Shown here: positions 33,324 through 47,363 of the stretch, piece by piece | How the letters are laid out: the number at the start of each line of letters is the position of its first letter | Numbering within the stretch: the first letter of the stretch is position 1 | Source of the DNA: Gerris lacustris | Taxonomy: Eukaryota; Arthropoda; Insecta; Hemiptera; Gerridae | Length of the DNA: 64,000 nucleotides | Reading direction: 5' to 3' | Assembly (NCBI GenBank): GCA_951217055.1 | Contig: OX578277.1 | Span: 10,686,834 to 10,750,833 of the forward strand | Position numbers and translations under genes: made by a program | The notes under the pieces: model-generated | The model's database searches: none | Seen by the model: only the letters and a program-made list of their open reading frames with translations | Told to the model about the DNA's origin: nothing

Positions 33324-34312
33324 CAGGGTGATCCTAAAGTTCGGCATTGGCTTAATATCTCCGGTTATAATTAAGATTTGAGTTCCCGTTTGCGGGTATC
33401 TTAATCATTTGTGAAATACTACTTTTTTGGAGGGTAATAATTTTTTCCGCCATATTGGTTGCCGCCATGTTGGATTAAACTTTTAAATTTTAAATTGGAA
33501 CACCCATAAAGTGATACATTTTTGGAAAGGTCTTGAAAAAAGAAAACATTTACCGCAAACCCGAGCTTTCTATCTACTTTTGTTTCAAAATGGTGGACAC
33601 TCAATGTTAAAAAACTCACTCTTTTATTCTTATTCTCAATAGTTTAGTTAGAAATAAAAAAATCGGTCCGAGACAACTCAGACTAACTTTCTCATATTAT
33701 CTCTGTCCCAGATTCCAGTAAACCTAGTTCGTTATCAAGTCATAGTTTCCGAGATATTGATGAAAATAATCTCATTTGGTTGAAAATCGAAAACAAAAAG
33801 TAAACAACCACCTGTTGAACACATTTTAAATAATATGAATTAACTAAGCATCACGTAGGTTTATCATTGAAGCTCGCTTAATGCAATAAATATTTAATTT
33901 TATATTCATGTTTCCTGGGATCTGGGGCCAAGATTATATGAGAAAGTTTGTCTGAGTTGTCTCGGACCGATTTTTTTTATATCTAACTAAACTATTGAAA
34001 ATAAAATAAAAAAATCATTTATTAAACTTTGAGTGTCCACCATTTTGAAACAAAAGTAGATAAAAAGCTCGGGTTTGCGGTAAATGTTTTCTTTTTTCAA
34101 GACCTTTCCAAAATTGTATTACTTTATGGGTGTTCCAATTTAAAATTTCAAAGTTGAATCCAATATGGTGCCAATCAATATGGCGGAAAAAATTATTACC
34201 CACCAAAAAAATTGTTTTTTTTACAAATGATTAAGATACCCGCAAACGGGAACTTAATAACTCAATTATAACCGGAGATATTAAGCCGTTGGCGAACTTT
34301 TGGATCACCCTG
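33324..34312. mobile_element. Foldback element, 989 bp, CAGGGTG ends
   Basis: Ends CAGGGTGATCC and GGATCACCCTG. Arms of about 370 bp (33324-33700 and 33935-34312) pair over TTGCGGGTATCTTAATCATTTG, CGCCATATTGG, GGAACACCCATAAAGTG and CCATTTTGAAACAAAAGTAG blocks. CATA flanks both sides (33320-33323 and 34313-34316). The inner ends of the arms are TATATGAGAAAGTTTGTCTG, the end of the ACTTTCTC family. No transposase; superfamily not assigned, a TA-targeting one is possible. Confidence 0.88.
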
Positions 34313-34316
34313 CATA

Positions 34317-34956
<640 letters not shown>

Positions 34957-35268
34957 TATATTGTTTTTTAAGCACTTTAGTTTTCGTACTTCACAAGCTG
35001 TTATGCCACGCAATATTATAATATTCTAATGTATATATACAATATTTATTACAATTCTTATTGGCTAATATTATAAGTAATTGACCTTGCTACTAACACC
35101 AACACCACATCACGTTCATTCTGTCCTAGTTGTATTTATACAATGCAAATAAAATTAGGACATTCCACAAATAAAAACAGATGACTTCATCACCATTATA
35201 TATTTTTTATCCGTCCCAAAGGATCAAACACGTTTATAATAAGTCTATATGGTCCTTCAGAACAGATT
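34957..35268. other. No recognised gene
   Basis: AT-rich, nothing resolved. Confidence 0.45.
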
Positions 35269-35269
35269 G

Positions 35270-35347
<78 letters not shown>
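35269..35347. repeat. (TA)n microsatellite
   Basis: About 39 TA units. Confidence 0.98.
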
Positions 35348-35349
<2 letters not shown>

Positions 35350-35956
35350 TGCAAGGTTTTCTTTTATTTACAATTAATTCAGAGGTATTTATGTATTAAA
35401 CATTAGTATTGTTAGTGTAAATGATAAGACACGACTTTGTATATAAATGTTTTCGTCCTCGCACGATTCTCCTGCTTATTATTTTGCATTTGAGACAATA
35501 ATATTATTTTTATATCATTTTTATTTGAAGGAGAAAAAACTAGAAACATATTTTAGACTCATCTTCAAACTCTCCACGTAAAAAGCTGTTCAGGTACACA
35601 GTAAAACTTTCTGGTTTATTTCAAACAGTTCTGCTTCACAATAAATAGTCAAAAAGTCATATTATAGTACATACATTATTTTATAAGAAATTTTCTGATA
35701 TTTCCAAAAATTGGTCATTATTCAAAATTAATATTTTTATGAGTCATTGTAATTTCTTTTAAGGTAAAAGTCGATTAATTTTAATTTGTTTTATTTTTGC
35801 TTGTAGCTCCTTGTACACTGTTTGGACTATAGCTTATATGACATTTTTTGCTCGAAATGATCTGTAAAACACCTCTTACTCTTACAATATGGTTGTCTGA
35901 ATAAATGGACTACATTTTAGAATTTTTAAATAAACTGTGCCATACAAACTCGTGGT
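35348..35956. other. No recognised gene
   Basis: AT-rich, no repeat or credible ORF seen. Confidence 0.45.
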
Positions 35957-36225
35957 AAACTTTATCATATATGAGTACGTATAATAACTATTGGGCCAGT
36001 CTTTTCCATTTATTAGTTACTTAATTAAATTGAATTATTATTGAACATTTGATCAAAAATGTACCATAAAAATTACTTTTCCTCAGCGAGGAATCGAACC
36101 CAGTCTCTCACCGTCCACGAATATAGCTTTTCAGGAATTAGATTTTTTTTAACTTATATTTTTAAATATAAGTATATCGTATTTAAATGGACTACATTTT
36201 AAAATAATTCCATTACAAAAGGTTT
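35957..36225 (-). repeat. ACTTTCTC family copy 3, 3' half, reverse
   Basis: Reads ACTTTATCATATATGAGTACG, CTATTGGGCCAGT, then the complement of the B-box word (GGAATCGAACCCAG) and AAATGGACTACATTTTA, all reversed family landmarks. Confidence 0.65.
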
Positions 36226-36328
36226 GATATTTGGTTCAGGGTGTTTTATGGTAAGAAGGTGAACATTTTAAGGATCAAAATTAAAAAAAAAAATTAAAAA
36301 ATATCTCGAAAACAAAGCCGGATCTATT

Positions 36329-36735
36329 AGTGCAGTAAAAATAGGTTTTGACCACGAAAAAATTAGTACAAGCAAGAAACTTAGTGGAGATGTTGTATTC
36401 AGCTTTCTGTTGAATATACTAAAAGTCCTCTGAAATAGAAGTTGTGCTACGGCCGCCATATTGAAAAATGACGGACCATTTGCGGTTTTTTGCTTGTAAT
36501 TCCTTAAATATTGTAGATAGAAAAAACAAGTTTCAAATAACAGTTGTAGAGGACTATAAAATAAACACATTTTGTCCTTCAAACGTTTTGTCTAAACCTA
36601 ACAGGTTCACAACTTGGATTTTAGGGGTATTTTAGTATATTCAACAGGAAGCTGAATACAACATCTCCACCAAGTTTCTTGCTTGTACTAATATTTTCGA
36701 GATTCGGCTGTTTTTTGGCTTATTTTTACTACACT
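36329..36735. mobile_element. Inverted-repeat element, ~400 bp
   Basis: 36329-36423 and 36632-36735 pair over AGTACAAGCAAGAAACTT, GGAGATGTTGTATTCAGCTT and GTTGAATATACTAAAA with few mismatches. The interior has no credible gene; the 104-codon minus ORF is incidental. Confidence 0.75.
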
Positions 36736-37750
36736 ATATGCTCATGGAAACTTCTTTTTCCAGCGTCAAATTTCCTTTAATATATTGAAGTGGTACTGAT
36801 TTGATACCCTAAATGGTATAGGAATATATGAAAAAAGTACATGCAAAACAAAATAAATGAAAAATTATGATCCAATTATTTTAAATCCTATTTCAAAGAG
36901 TTTTATTTACAGCAAAAAAAAAACAAATCTTTTAAAAAATAGAGACCAGAGGTAAAAGATCTTACAAGAAAATCAAGCGAGAGAACCCTGCTAGCGTCTA
37001 GAGTTGTTGCATAAGACAAAAAAGAAATAATATAGAAACGCAACGCAGGCTTCACTCTGAAATTACTTGGAGAAACGTCCTTGGCTAAGATTCCTTTAAA
37101 GAAAAAAAATTCGTATTCAATGAGTTGAACTGTATAGAGGTTGCCTTTATGTATAATATAACATCTCGGCAGAACCTGTTTTTTCCGTTTCTAACTTGGT
37201 AAAAAAATCTGTTTCGCAATACAGGACGAAGCATTCGGTGTCTTTATACAGACTGCATAGCTTCATACCTCTAGACTCTAATAGCTTACCTTATGCAGTA
37301 AATGCTAAAAACGTAGAGAGAAATATTACATTTCAGAATAAATAAACTTGTGTATTACATAATTTTTATTTTATTTTATTATTTATTAACAGTGAATTTG
37401 TTGATGATTTTTTTTTTTTACTTTCTCATTTATGTATTATAAATAAAGTGAAGTATTAGACTAGCGCAATAATTCACTTTTGAAACTTTTGATGCATTCC
37501 CACGTTTTAAAGTTCCCTGTCCAAATAAATAGTTTTTAAAAATAGTTTGTCTGTCACATCATCTGCAGACCTGACATAGTGCGCATCTTCTGTGCAGACC
37601 AAGATAAAAACTTTACCGATTTAGATTAAATTTGGCATTTACTTTGTCTAAGTTGTCTTGGACCGATGTTCAGAAAAAAAACTCTAAATTTGGGGACGCT
37701 AACACAAAACAATTGCAAACAAATTTTATCGCAAAATTGATAATACAATT
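36736..37750. other. No gene; decayed family pieces near 37560-37690
   Basis: GTCTAAGTTGTCTTGGACCGAT (split across 37639-37660) and AAATTTGGCATTTACTTTG are old fragments of the ACTTTCTC family; the rest is AT-rich. Confidence 0.45.
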
Positions 37751-38325
37751 TTTACTTTCTCATATAAAGAGAAAGTATTGTAATGGTCCGAAAATTGGAT
37801 TTTGATATTTTGATGGATTTATACGTTTTGAGGTCCCCTGAGTCGAAAAAAGTGGTTTTTGTCGTGTGTCGTCTGTGCAGAAGCGTGGAGCCTAAACTAC
37901 AGGGCTGATTTTGACAAAATTGGGCGTACATGTTCAGAAAAGTCATACCCCGAGGCGAAATCGAGAAATGAATTTTAACTCTCCCCAAAAACTCAAAAAA
38001 AACGTAAAACAAAAAACTCGAAAACGTTTCCGGCGAATTTAATTAATAAATTCTAAAATTTAGTCCATTAATATAATAATAGATATAAGCAATTTTCCCG
38101 GGGAAAAAAATCTAGTTTCTGAGAAAATTGCTTTGAACGCGGGCGGAGAGAGGCCGGGTTCGATTTCCCGCCGAGGAGAAGTTATTTTTATGATGCATTT
38201 TGATAAAATGTTCAATGGTAATTAAATGTACCTACACAAACTTGAAAAATAATAAGGGGAAAACACTGGGCTAAGTAATTATGTACTGATAAAGTTTGTC
38301 TGAGTTGTCTCGGACTGATTTTTTA
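37751..38325 (+). repeat. ACTTTCTC family copy 4, near full length
   Basis: Starts with ACTTTCTC-ATATAAA-GAGAAAGT, an 8-bp hairpin, then ATTGTAATGG. Contains GTTTTGAGGTCCCCTGAGTC, GTGCAGAAGCGTGGAGCC, a B-box-like GGGTTCGATTTCCC and the end GTTTGTCTGAGTTGTCTCGG. The minus ORF at 37752-38012 is incidental. Confidence 0.85.
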
Positions 38326-38603
38326 TTGAGCACCTATGCTTAAGAGTATCTAAAATGTTTCTAGGTTTTAGGTCAATTGAATCCAGATATATAGTGATCA
38401 ATCAGTCTGTAAGGTCAGTAGCAATTGGTGGTTATAAACTACCAGTTTCAGGTGCATTTATTCGGAGGGTATTATTTTTTATTTGATGGTTTAAACTACC
38501 TTCAAGAAACAGTAAGTTATTCTACTATGCGAGAATATCTATAGGGCCACAGACTTTCCCCTCGTCCCTTACTTCTATACCACCACCATTTGGGAATTAA
38601 ATA
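38326..38603. other. No recognised gene
   Basis: AT-rich with no repeat resolved. Confidence 0.4.
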
Positions 38604-38870
38604 CGACAACTGGAGAGCAAACATTCCTAATTAATGATTGATTCCGACTACTGGAGAGCAAACATTCCTAATTAATGATTGATTCCGACTACTGGAGAGC
38701 AAACATTCCTAATTAATGATTAATTCCGACTACTGGAGAGCAAACATTCCTAATTAATGATTGATTCCAACTGCTGGAGAGCAAACATTCCTAATTAATG
38801 ATTGATTCCGTCTACTGGAGAGCAAAAACCTAATTAATTATTGATCCCGACAGCTAGAGAAACAGTTTCT
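38604..38870 (+). repeat. 41-bp minisatellite, ~6.5 copies
   Basis: CTACTGGAGAGCAAACATTC recurs with starts at 38604, 38645, 38686, 38727, 38768 and 38809; the last unit is degenerate. Confidence 0.97.
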
Positions 38871-39164
38871 ATGTTAATTTTCTAGGAAAAGCAGAGGTAT
38901 TTTCCTCTGTGGCCCCTGTCCGATACGGATCTGAATTGCAGAGTTTGGTTTCATTACGAATCAAAATAGCCGATTGAAAAACTATTTATAAAATTAGCTT
39001 AATTATCAAATTTCAAGGTTCCAGTGCAATTGGTTGCGGAATATCACAATGTTGAATTCAGCATAAAAATGAGTGCTTTCATGCATTAAGCTGTCGGTAC
39101 ATGTACTGTACTGTATTCGTTTACATATTTAGCATAATTCAACATCAATACTCCTATTTTTTTA

Positions 39165-39530
39165 CTTTTATTTTAATCTTTAAATCAAATTATAATTATT
39201 ATTAACAATGGGAGATAGACAAAGAAAAATAGACTCCAGCGCCGGGACTCGAACCACGGGCCTCTATATTTCTAGTATAGCGCTCTTACCAACTGAGCAA
39301 CACTGAAGAATAATTTTCTCTGTCAATAACGATACCTAGTCCTGAATTAAGCTTTCAATTTTCCACAAGTTTATAGGAGTCGACATTTACGACAATAGAA
39401 CTAGACTGAGAAATATCGCTTATAATTATAAAGTGCCCAATTGGTACCTGTACCTTGTACAATCAGAATTCATTTGGAAGTTTTTGGTAGTATTCATATC
39501 TACGGAAAGTTTAAATTTTAATTTAAATCA
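39165..39530 (-). repeat. Third copy of tRNA-related ~355-bp repeat
   Basis: TCAAATTATAATTATTATTA, then a tRNA-like block at 39240-39300 (minus strand GCTCAGTTGGTAAGAGCGC, B box GGTTCGAGTCCCGG), then the shared tail to GGTAGTATTCATATCTACGG. Confidence 0.75.
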
Positions 39531-39591
39531 AACTAAACTTTATTTGATTTAAATTTAAACTTTGCGTAGTATGAATACTACTAAAAACTTA
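39478..39591. repeat. Long hairpin of the repeat's terminal sequence
   Basis: AAGTTTTTGGTAGTATTCAT and onward to AATTTAAATCAAA is followed after a 7-nt gap by its near-perfect complement ending AATACTACTAAAAACTT. Two repeat ends joined head to head. Confidence 0.85.
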
Positions 39592-40404
39592 AAAATGAAT
39601 TTTAATCTTTATATGATGATATAGTAACATAGGCACTCTAGTGTTATTTTTTTTTACTGCAGAGGGCTCTCACGTCACAAAAAGTATTAGTAATAAAATA
39701 ATAAAAGATTAACAAAATGAAATAATAATTGAATTTTTAAACATGCACATATTTATACGATATGATAATACAAATATAATTATTATTATTATATATTTAT
39801 GTCATGTCATATGCTATGAGTTTTGCCCCCCCCCCCCCCCCCCCCCCTTTACTAATTCTAAAGAAGGCCCTAGCTAACTTAGTTTACCCTTTGTTTGTTT
39901 ATCGATTATAAGTAAGTTGTATACAATATAGACATACCTAACTTAATCTTTGAGGGATTTTCAATAAAGTCTTGGTACAACATGTAATCACGTTTTCGAT
40001 AACAAGGAAAAAATAAACAGTGTTGTTCTTTTTTTATTATTATTATTATTATCGCAGGTGTGTCTTGAATTAAGGAAGTGTTAAGTTTATTTTTTATTTG
40101 AAAGTTGGTGCAGCTGCAGTTAGGAAAGGACGGTACCTGAAGACGTGACAGATATAGGACGAGACCTGGGGTAGGAGGAGAATAACGTGACTTCAAAGCA
40201 GGTAGATAATCTAACGGAAGACATTGACTTTATCTGTTCCAGAATTAAGGTTGGTTGAAACCTGAACCTGCAGGTGCGCCCAATCCAACTAGACTTTTCC
40301 ACCTAATTCAGATACCGCTTGAAACCTGTTCAATTTGAAAAACACGATATATGCATAAATATTTCCATCTATTTTATTTAAACAAATATATATTAAAACT
40401 GCCT
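39592..40404. other. No gene; C-tract at 39826-39847
   Basis: A 22-base C run in AT-rich DNA. Minus ORFs of 96 and 60 codons (39906-40302) have no recognisable domain. Confidence 0.45.
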
Positions 40405-40720
40405 GACACTACACTAGCCTGTACTAAACTTTCCCATGTACAAAATCACATCGACACCACTCGTAATAAACTTTATCTACGATTGATACGAAATATAAAC
40501 ATAGTATCTCTGTTTAGATGCGTAGAAAGTGATTCTTTACGTACTTGTATTCATTGGTCATGTGCGTTTTATAATTCCTCTTTTTTCCGCCCTGGTGCGT
40601 TAAAAAAGAAGAATTCATCACCTCTACGCTCGATTAGCGAGTTTGTTTACATTTAACAAAACTAATTTGCAGTTTGTTTAATTAAAGTGACTGTTTATAT
40701 CTAGTTTTTAGTGAAAAACA

Positions 40721-40840
40721 ATGAGTGATTTAAGTGATTATGACCATTGCGGTACGCAACTCGTGCAAAAACTGCATTTTGCTTTGATCCCGAGCGATAG
40801 CGAGGGTAGTAAAACCACACGTTTACTACCCTCGCTATCG
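40721..40840 (+). pseudogene. MSDL-type N-terminal fragment fused in frame to the minisatellite
   Basis: MSDLSDYDHCGTQLVQKL starts like the 1.9-kb copy (MSDLCYYDENEE) and then diverges, running into the hairpin and the 42-bp array to make a 391-codon ORF (40721-41896). The fusion looks accidental. No domain recognised. Confidence 0.3.
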
Positions 40841-40846
40841 CTCGGG
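40789..40846. other. Perfect 25-bp hairpin, 8-nt loop
   Basis: 40789-40813 (CCCGAGCGATAGCGAGGGTA plus GTAAA) pairs exactly with 40822-40846. The 1.6-kb copy has only one arm, so this is a local inverted duplication. Confidence 0.9.
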
Positions 40847-41810
40847 TGCAAACTGCAAAATGCTACTTTCCGTACTAGACGCGTAATGTACTATTCCAAT
40901 ATACATAACCACATCGACATTACTCGTACTAAACTTTCCCATATACATAATCACATTGACACTGCTCGTACTAAACTTTCCCATATACATAATCACATTG
41001 ACACTACTCGTACTAAACTTTCCCATATACATAATCACATCGACATTACTCGTACTAAACTTTCCCATATACATAATCACATCGACACTACTCGTACTAA
41101 ACTTTCCCATATACATAATCACATTGACACTACTCGTACTAAACTTTCCCATATACATAATCACATCGACACTACTCGTACTAAACTTTCCCATATACAT
41201 AATCACATTGACACTACTCGTACTAAACTTTCCCATATACATAACCACATCGACATTACTCGTACTAAACTTTCCCATATACATAATCACATTGACACTA
41301 CTCGTACTAAACTTTCCCATATACATAATCACATTGACACTACTCGTACTAAACCTTCCCATGTACATAATCACATTGACACTACTCGTACTAAACTTTC
41401 CCATATACATAATCACATTGACACTACTCGTACTAAACTTTCCCATATACATAATCACATCGACACTACTCGTACTAAACTTTCCCATATACATAATCAC
41501 ATTGACACTACTCGTACTAAAATTTCCCATGTACATAATCAAATTGACACTACTCGTACTAAACTTTCCCATATACATAATCACATTGACACTACTCGTA
41601 CTAAACTTTCCCATATATACAATCACATCGACACTACTCGTACTAAACTTTCCCATATACATAATCACATTGACACTACTCGTACTAAACTTTCCCATAT
41701 ATACAATCACATCGACACTACTCATACTAAACTTTCCCATACATACAATCACATCGACACTACTCGTACTAAACTTTCCCATATATACTATCACATCGTT
41801 ACTACTCATA

Positions 41811-42367
41811 ATACATTTTTCTATTTCCATAGTTACTATGTCCAGTGTTTTACATTTTTTTATATATTACGTGTTGTCCTAGTTAAATTAAATTAGTAAA
41901 ATTAATAATTTTATTATAAAATACTATAAAAACAAACAAATTCTATCGGCATCGAATGAGGAAAACAAACTCTAACCTTAAATATCTTATTTGAAAGTAA
42001 AATAAAAACAAAAAGGTCCTTAAAAAGTGTAAACGTATAAAAATATTTATAATTTTAATACTTACCTACCCAATACATTAAATTTACATATTTTACTTAT
42101 ACGAGAAGATAAAAATTTTAAAATACCAAAAAAATTCCCTTGATTTCTGCCATTGTAAACTTTCAAAAAATGTTAACAACAAATACCCCAAGGTGATTGC
42201 ATTACAAAATATTTCAATAATAAATTGCCTTGTCTATCTAACCATCTTTGGAATATCTGCTAAAATGTCTAAACGTAATAAAATAATATTTTATTTACTA
42301 TAATCTGCCTCTAATCAAGTTGTTTATGGCGCAATATGAAATATTTACAAATAGTTTTTAATGAGGG
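41811..42367. other. No recognised gene
   Basis: AT-rich, nothing resolved. Confidence 0.45.
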
Positions 42368-43724
<1,357 letters not shown>

Positions 43725-43769
43725 AGCTCGCTTGGGAGGATTAGTATAGGGGGGGGGGAAGCATATTTG

Positions 43770-43950
43770 TGAGCCAAATTTCAATACCTTATACCTTTAA
43801 AATGATACCCAACTTATTAACTTGTATACCAAATTTCAAGTCTATAGCTTCAGTAGGTCGGGAGATATTTACGCCAAGATGCGACGGACGAACGGACGAA
43901 CTAACCAAAAGCACAAGGATTTCTAGGATGACCTCGAAACCCTAAAAATA
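43770..43950 (+). repeat. Fragment of the 60.8-62.5 kb repeat, 3' end
   Basis: ATACCAAATTTCAAGTCTAT, GGTCGGGAGATAT, GATGCGACGGACG and ACCTCGAAACCCTAAAAA match 62410-62530. Confidence 0.8.
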
Positions 43951-44980
43951 CAACAGTTTAGTATGTTTTTTAGTAGGTTGTTCCCGGTTTGGGATTATGC
44001 TCCCTCTACTTCTGTGTAATCTAAAAAAAAAAATCTCATTTTGAAATTAAACTCGCCTGGCTCATACTGAAGTTGTTTTTAAAAATCAGCTTATCAATTT
44101 TTATTTTCAAATAGTTATTAAATATGAATAATTTTTACAAGTAAATTTTTTTAAACAAAGATCTATTACTCATTATAAAATGTTAGTGTATTCAGATTAA
44201 ATTATATTTCATAATTGTCAATACATTTACTTGAGTATATATACAACAATTAATTTGAGAAATAATAAAAACTATAACTGTATAATTTGAACACTAATAA
44301 TATAGCTATTTCTTTCATTCATCCACCAAGTAACTTAATTGAGTGTACGTTGAAAAATAAATTAAATGTACACATTTATTTTTCTTCACTATCAATTGCA
44401 TAACACATGCATATGTGTGTGTGTAACTAAAAGATTGGTAATAACATTTAAAGATATATCCATTACAGAGGGACAAGTAAGAGTGTAAACATTCTAAGTA
44501 TTAAATAAAAAAGTCAGTCAGTGTTGCCAGTAATGATGTAACAAGATGATAACGGAAAATATTTATCCATATTAATACCTGTATAATAGAAACTGATTCG
44601 GTAATAATTCTAAACGTAGATCTCTCTTATGAATTATTTATTCTGTTATATATTATATATAAATATATATGGAATTTATTTGTCCTTGAAAAAATAGCAC
44701 ATTATTTTTAATTATTACTATTATTTTGTAAAGGACATTTAACTATTAAAAATTTAAATTTATGGATAGAGGTATAAATACGGTGTATTATTACTTTATT
44801 AAATAAACATTTTTTGAACTATAAAATAACGGTATAAATACTTGTAATGTACTTGATTTATTTGGTGTTATGTAATGTCCATTAAAGGAGTTCTTTACGA
44901 ACTACGCAGTTACTTAACCAATTACTTTATTTTATCATAAATAGTTGTTATAGAATTTAGAGCTTATTGAGAACAAGAAT
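43951..44980. other. No recognised gene
   Basis: AT-rich, nothing resolved. Confidence 0.45.
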
Positions 44981-44984
44981 TATA

Positions 44985-45085
44985 GAAGGGTGACAGACGG
45001 ATAAAAATACTCTCCGGCGCAGAGATCTGAAACCCGGATCTTTGTATTTTCAGTCTAATGTTTCCATAATGTTTAATTTCTTTGT
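44985..45085 (-). repeat. Degenerate tRNA-related repeat
   Basis: GGTGACAGACGGATAAAAAT, CTCCGGCGCAGAGATCTGAA and TTTTCAGTCTAATG parallel the block at 19681-19764. Confidence 0.45.
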
Positions 45086-46439
45086 CCGAAGGCGAAAATT
45101 AGTCGTAATTAATAGCGAAATAATTCCTACCTGTCTATAAGCTCGAATTTACAGACAAAAAACAAAACAAAACAAAAATTAAGCAGAAATAACTGGCAAT
45201 AAATTTGAATAATCTTATCTTTAATTTTTTTCAACCTTGTTGAGGTTTTTTGTAATAGTTTAATTTCTAATTAAGTGTAAATATTACAATTAATGTATTA
45301 ATTATTTTTATCTCCAGTAGGAAGAAAAATGTATAATTTTGAATTAGTTTAGAGGGACTAAAGTAAGTCTTTTCATTCTTGAACTCAAAATGTAGGGCGA
45401 AAAAGTAAAGATTGCAACTTAATTATTTTATAAATAGTAGAAAATGAATGGCTAATGTGTATGAAGTTGTTGAAATCAGATTGGCGACACTGCTTTATCG
45501 ACCATGTTTATCTTTGTTTATAACCATATGTGTAACCTGTACCTAAATAAACTTCTATTTGAGTTTAATTCCAATTCTTATTTGTTCAAAATATTGAATA
45601 TCCTATTATCTGCAATTAAAAGTGCTAATAATTATTATTATTTATTAAAATAATAAGTAAAAACTGTGCAATGGACGAAAATGTGTATTTTCTCCCTACT
45701 GGGGATAAAATATTGTATTTACCTCGTGAGTAAAGTGCCATTCCCCTCTCGATAATTATCTATAATTAGCGTTATTAGAGAGTTATATTATAGAGTCTAA
45801 TTCCCTCGGCTTCGCCTCGGGATTTAGCGATCATGGTTCCTTCGGCTTCGCCTCAAGAACCAACTTTTTCGCTCAGGGAATAACGGCTTACTTTACTTCC
45901 TAGGTGCACAAATAACTATTTGTTGCTAAACAAAAACTTTAATATACACATATGTAAATATATACATATGTGACAATAGTATATACATATAATCCAATAT
46001 AATTTCATTCACTTACACTTTTAATAAATGCGTGTTATGTATAAAATGCCTTAGAGGCATATATTAATTTAAATACCACGCATGCCCGCGTAATGTACAC
46101 CTACACCTACTGCCAACAATTATTATGTAATTCACCTTTATTTTCCTTTACTTAACTTCATACATACATCATATACATATACATACGTACACTCACACAA
46201 TACTATACAATATATACACACACATATATCTCTCCTTTTCATCTGTTCCGGAGGACCAATTCTATTTTAGTCGAGTAAACTAAATTTACATTTCCAACGC
46301 TAGAATTCGCTACAGTCGATTTTAAATAAAGATGAACTCATTGAAAAGATTTTCATACAAATGCAAAATGTAACGAATTGTAAAGACTCATAATCGTTCT
46401 TTGCTTTCTCTTTTTTTAAGATGTCGATGTTGTTTTTTT
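45086..46439. other. No gene; CGGCTTCGCCTCGGG words
   Basis: CCCTCGGCTTCGCCTCGGG (about 45802) and TTCGGCTTCGCCTCAAG (about 45840) are a short direct repeat. The rest is AT-rich with CATATG-rich simple sequence near 45950. Confidence 0.45.
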
Positions 46440-46685
46440 AGATTTATTATTTAGTTGCCGAACTGAAACAGTATTAGGTCAGAGAGATTACGGGATGCAA
46501 GGCTCAGGCACTTTACTTATCTCTCTGTGAGATCGTTATGGTGGAATATATCTTATATTATTGGGAATGCAACCAATAAGAGTATTGATAGCTTGAACTT
46601 TGGTTTGAGGTTAAAAACGGTATCAAGTCATTACAAAATGATGGTACCAAGTACCAGTCACTTTTTACTCATCTATGTTAATATA
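46440..46685 (+). repeat. ~145-bp family, two diverged units
   Basis: GAAACAGTATTAGGTCA, CACTTTACTTATCTCTCTGT, GGTGGAATATATCTTATATT and TTTGGTTTGAGG parallel the units at 19.8-20.1 kb. Confidence 0.55.
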
Positions 46686-46770
46686 TATATATATATATAT
46701 ATTTATAATTGTTTTGGGGCACAACTGAGTGTGTACCCCTTTGCTGTGAACAAATCTTTGTTTAGTTTTT

Positions 46771-47363
46771 TACTTTCTCATATAAAGAGAAATTATTGTG
46801 ATGGCGCGAAAATTCGATTTTGAGATTTTGATGGATTTACACGTTTTGAGGTCCCCTGAGTCCAAAAAAGTGGTTTTTAAAAAATGTCTGTCTGTCGTCT
46901 GTGCAGACGCCTGGAGCCTAAACTACTGGGCCGATTTTGACGAAATTTGGCATACATGTTTAGAAAAATCATACCCCGAGGCGAAATCGAGAAATGATTT
47001 TTAGCTATAAATTTGGGGGCGCTACCCCCCAAAAACTCTGAAAAAAAATTATTTCTCGAAAACAGTTCCGACGATTTTGATTAAAAAATTCTAAAATGTA
47101 GTCCATTTGAATACGAATCCAACAATATAAGCCGTTTTCCCGGGAAAAATCTAGTTCCTGAGATATTAGCTTAAAACGCGGACGGAGAGAGCCCGGGTTC
47201 GATTCCCCGCCCAGGAGAAGTTATTTTTATGATAAATTTTGATGAAATGTTCAATCATATTTAAATGTAAATTTGAAAACTAATAAATGGAAACACTGGG
47301 CTAAGTAATTACAAACTCGTATATGAGAAAGTTTGTCTGAGTTGTCTCGGACCGATTTTTTTT
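46771..47363 (+). repeat. ACTTTCTC family copy 5, full length
   Basis: Full set of landmarks from ACTTTCTCATATAAAGAG to GTCTCGGACCGATTTTTTT, ~590 bp, including GTCTGTGCAGACGCCTGGAG, CATACCCCGAGGCGAAATCG and GGGTTCGATTCCCCGCCC. The 68- and 98-codon ORFs over it are not genes. Confidence 0.9.

Larger units (their letters stand above)
40475..40896 (+). repeat. Interspersed element copy inserted in the 42-bp array
   Basis: Matches 1601-2180 in reverse complement. Flanked on both sides by 42-bp units, so it split the array. Includes ATG with MSDLSDYD at 40721. Confidence 0.7.
40405..41810 (+). repeat. 42-bp minisatellite, ~21 copies plus one detached unit
   Basis: The main array runs from about 40897 to 41800; each 42-bp unit has CGTACTAAACTTTCCCATAT then ACATAATCACATTGACACTA with C/T variants. 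One diverged unit pair lies upstream at 40405-40470, separated from the array by a transposon fragment. Frames stay open on both strands (391, 308 and 331 codons; for example the 14-residue unit HNHIDTTRTKLSHI), purely because 42 is a multiple of three. Confidence 0.97.

Noticed and set aside
40721..41896. 391-, 331- and 308-codon ORFs as a repetitive-protein gene
   Set aside because: Three overlapping frames on both strands are open together because the unit is 42 bp; this is expected for a minisatellite and gives no evidence for any one frame.
46798..47004. ORFs inside the ACTTTCTC family as a transposon protein
   Set aside because: They are not shared as open frames by the other copies and contain no known domain.
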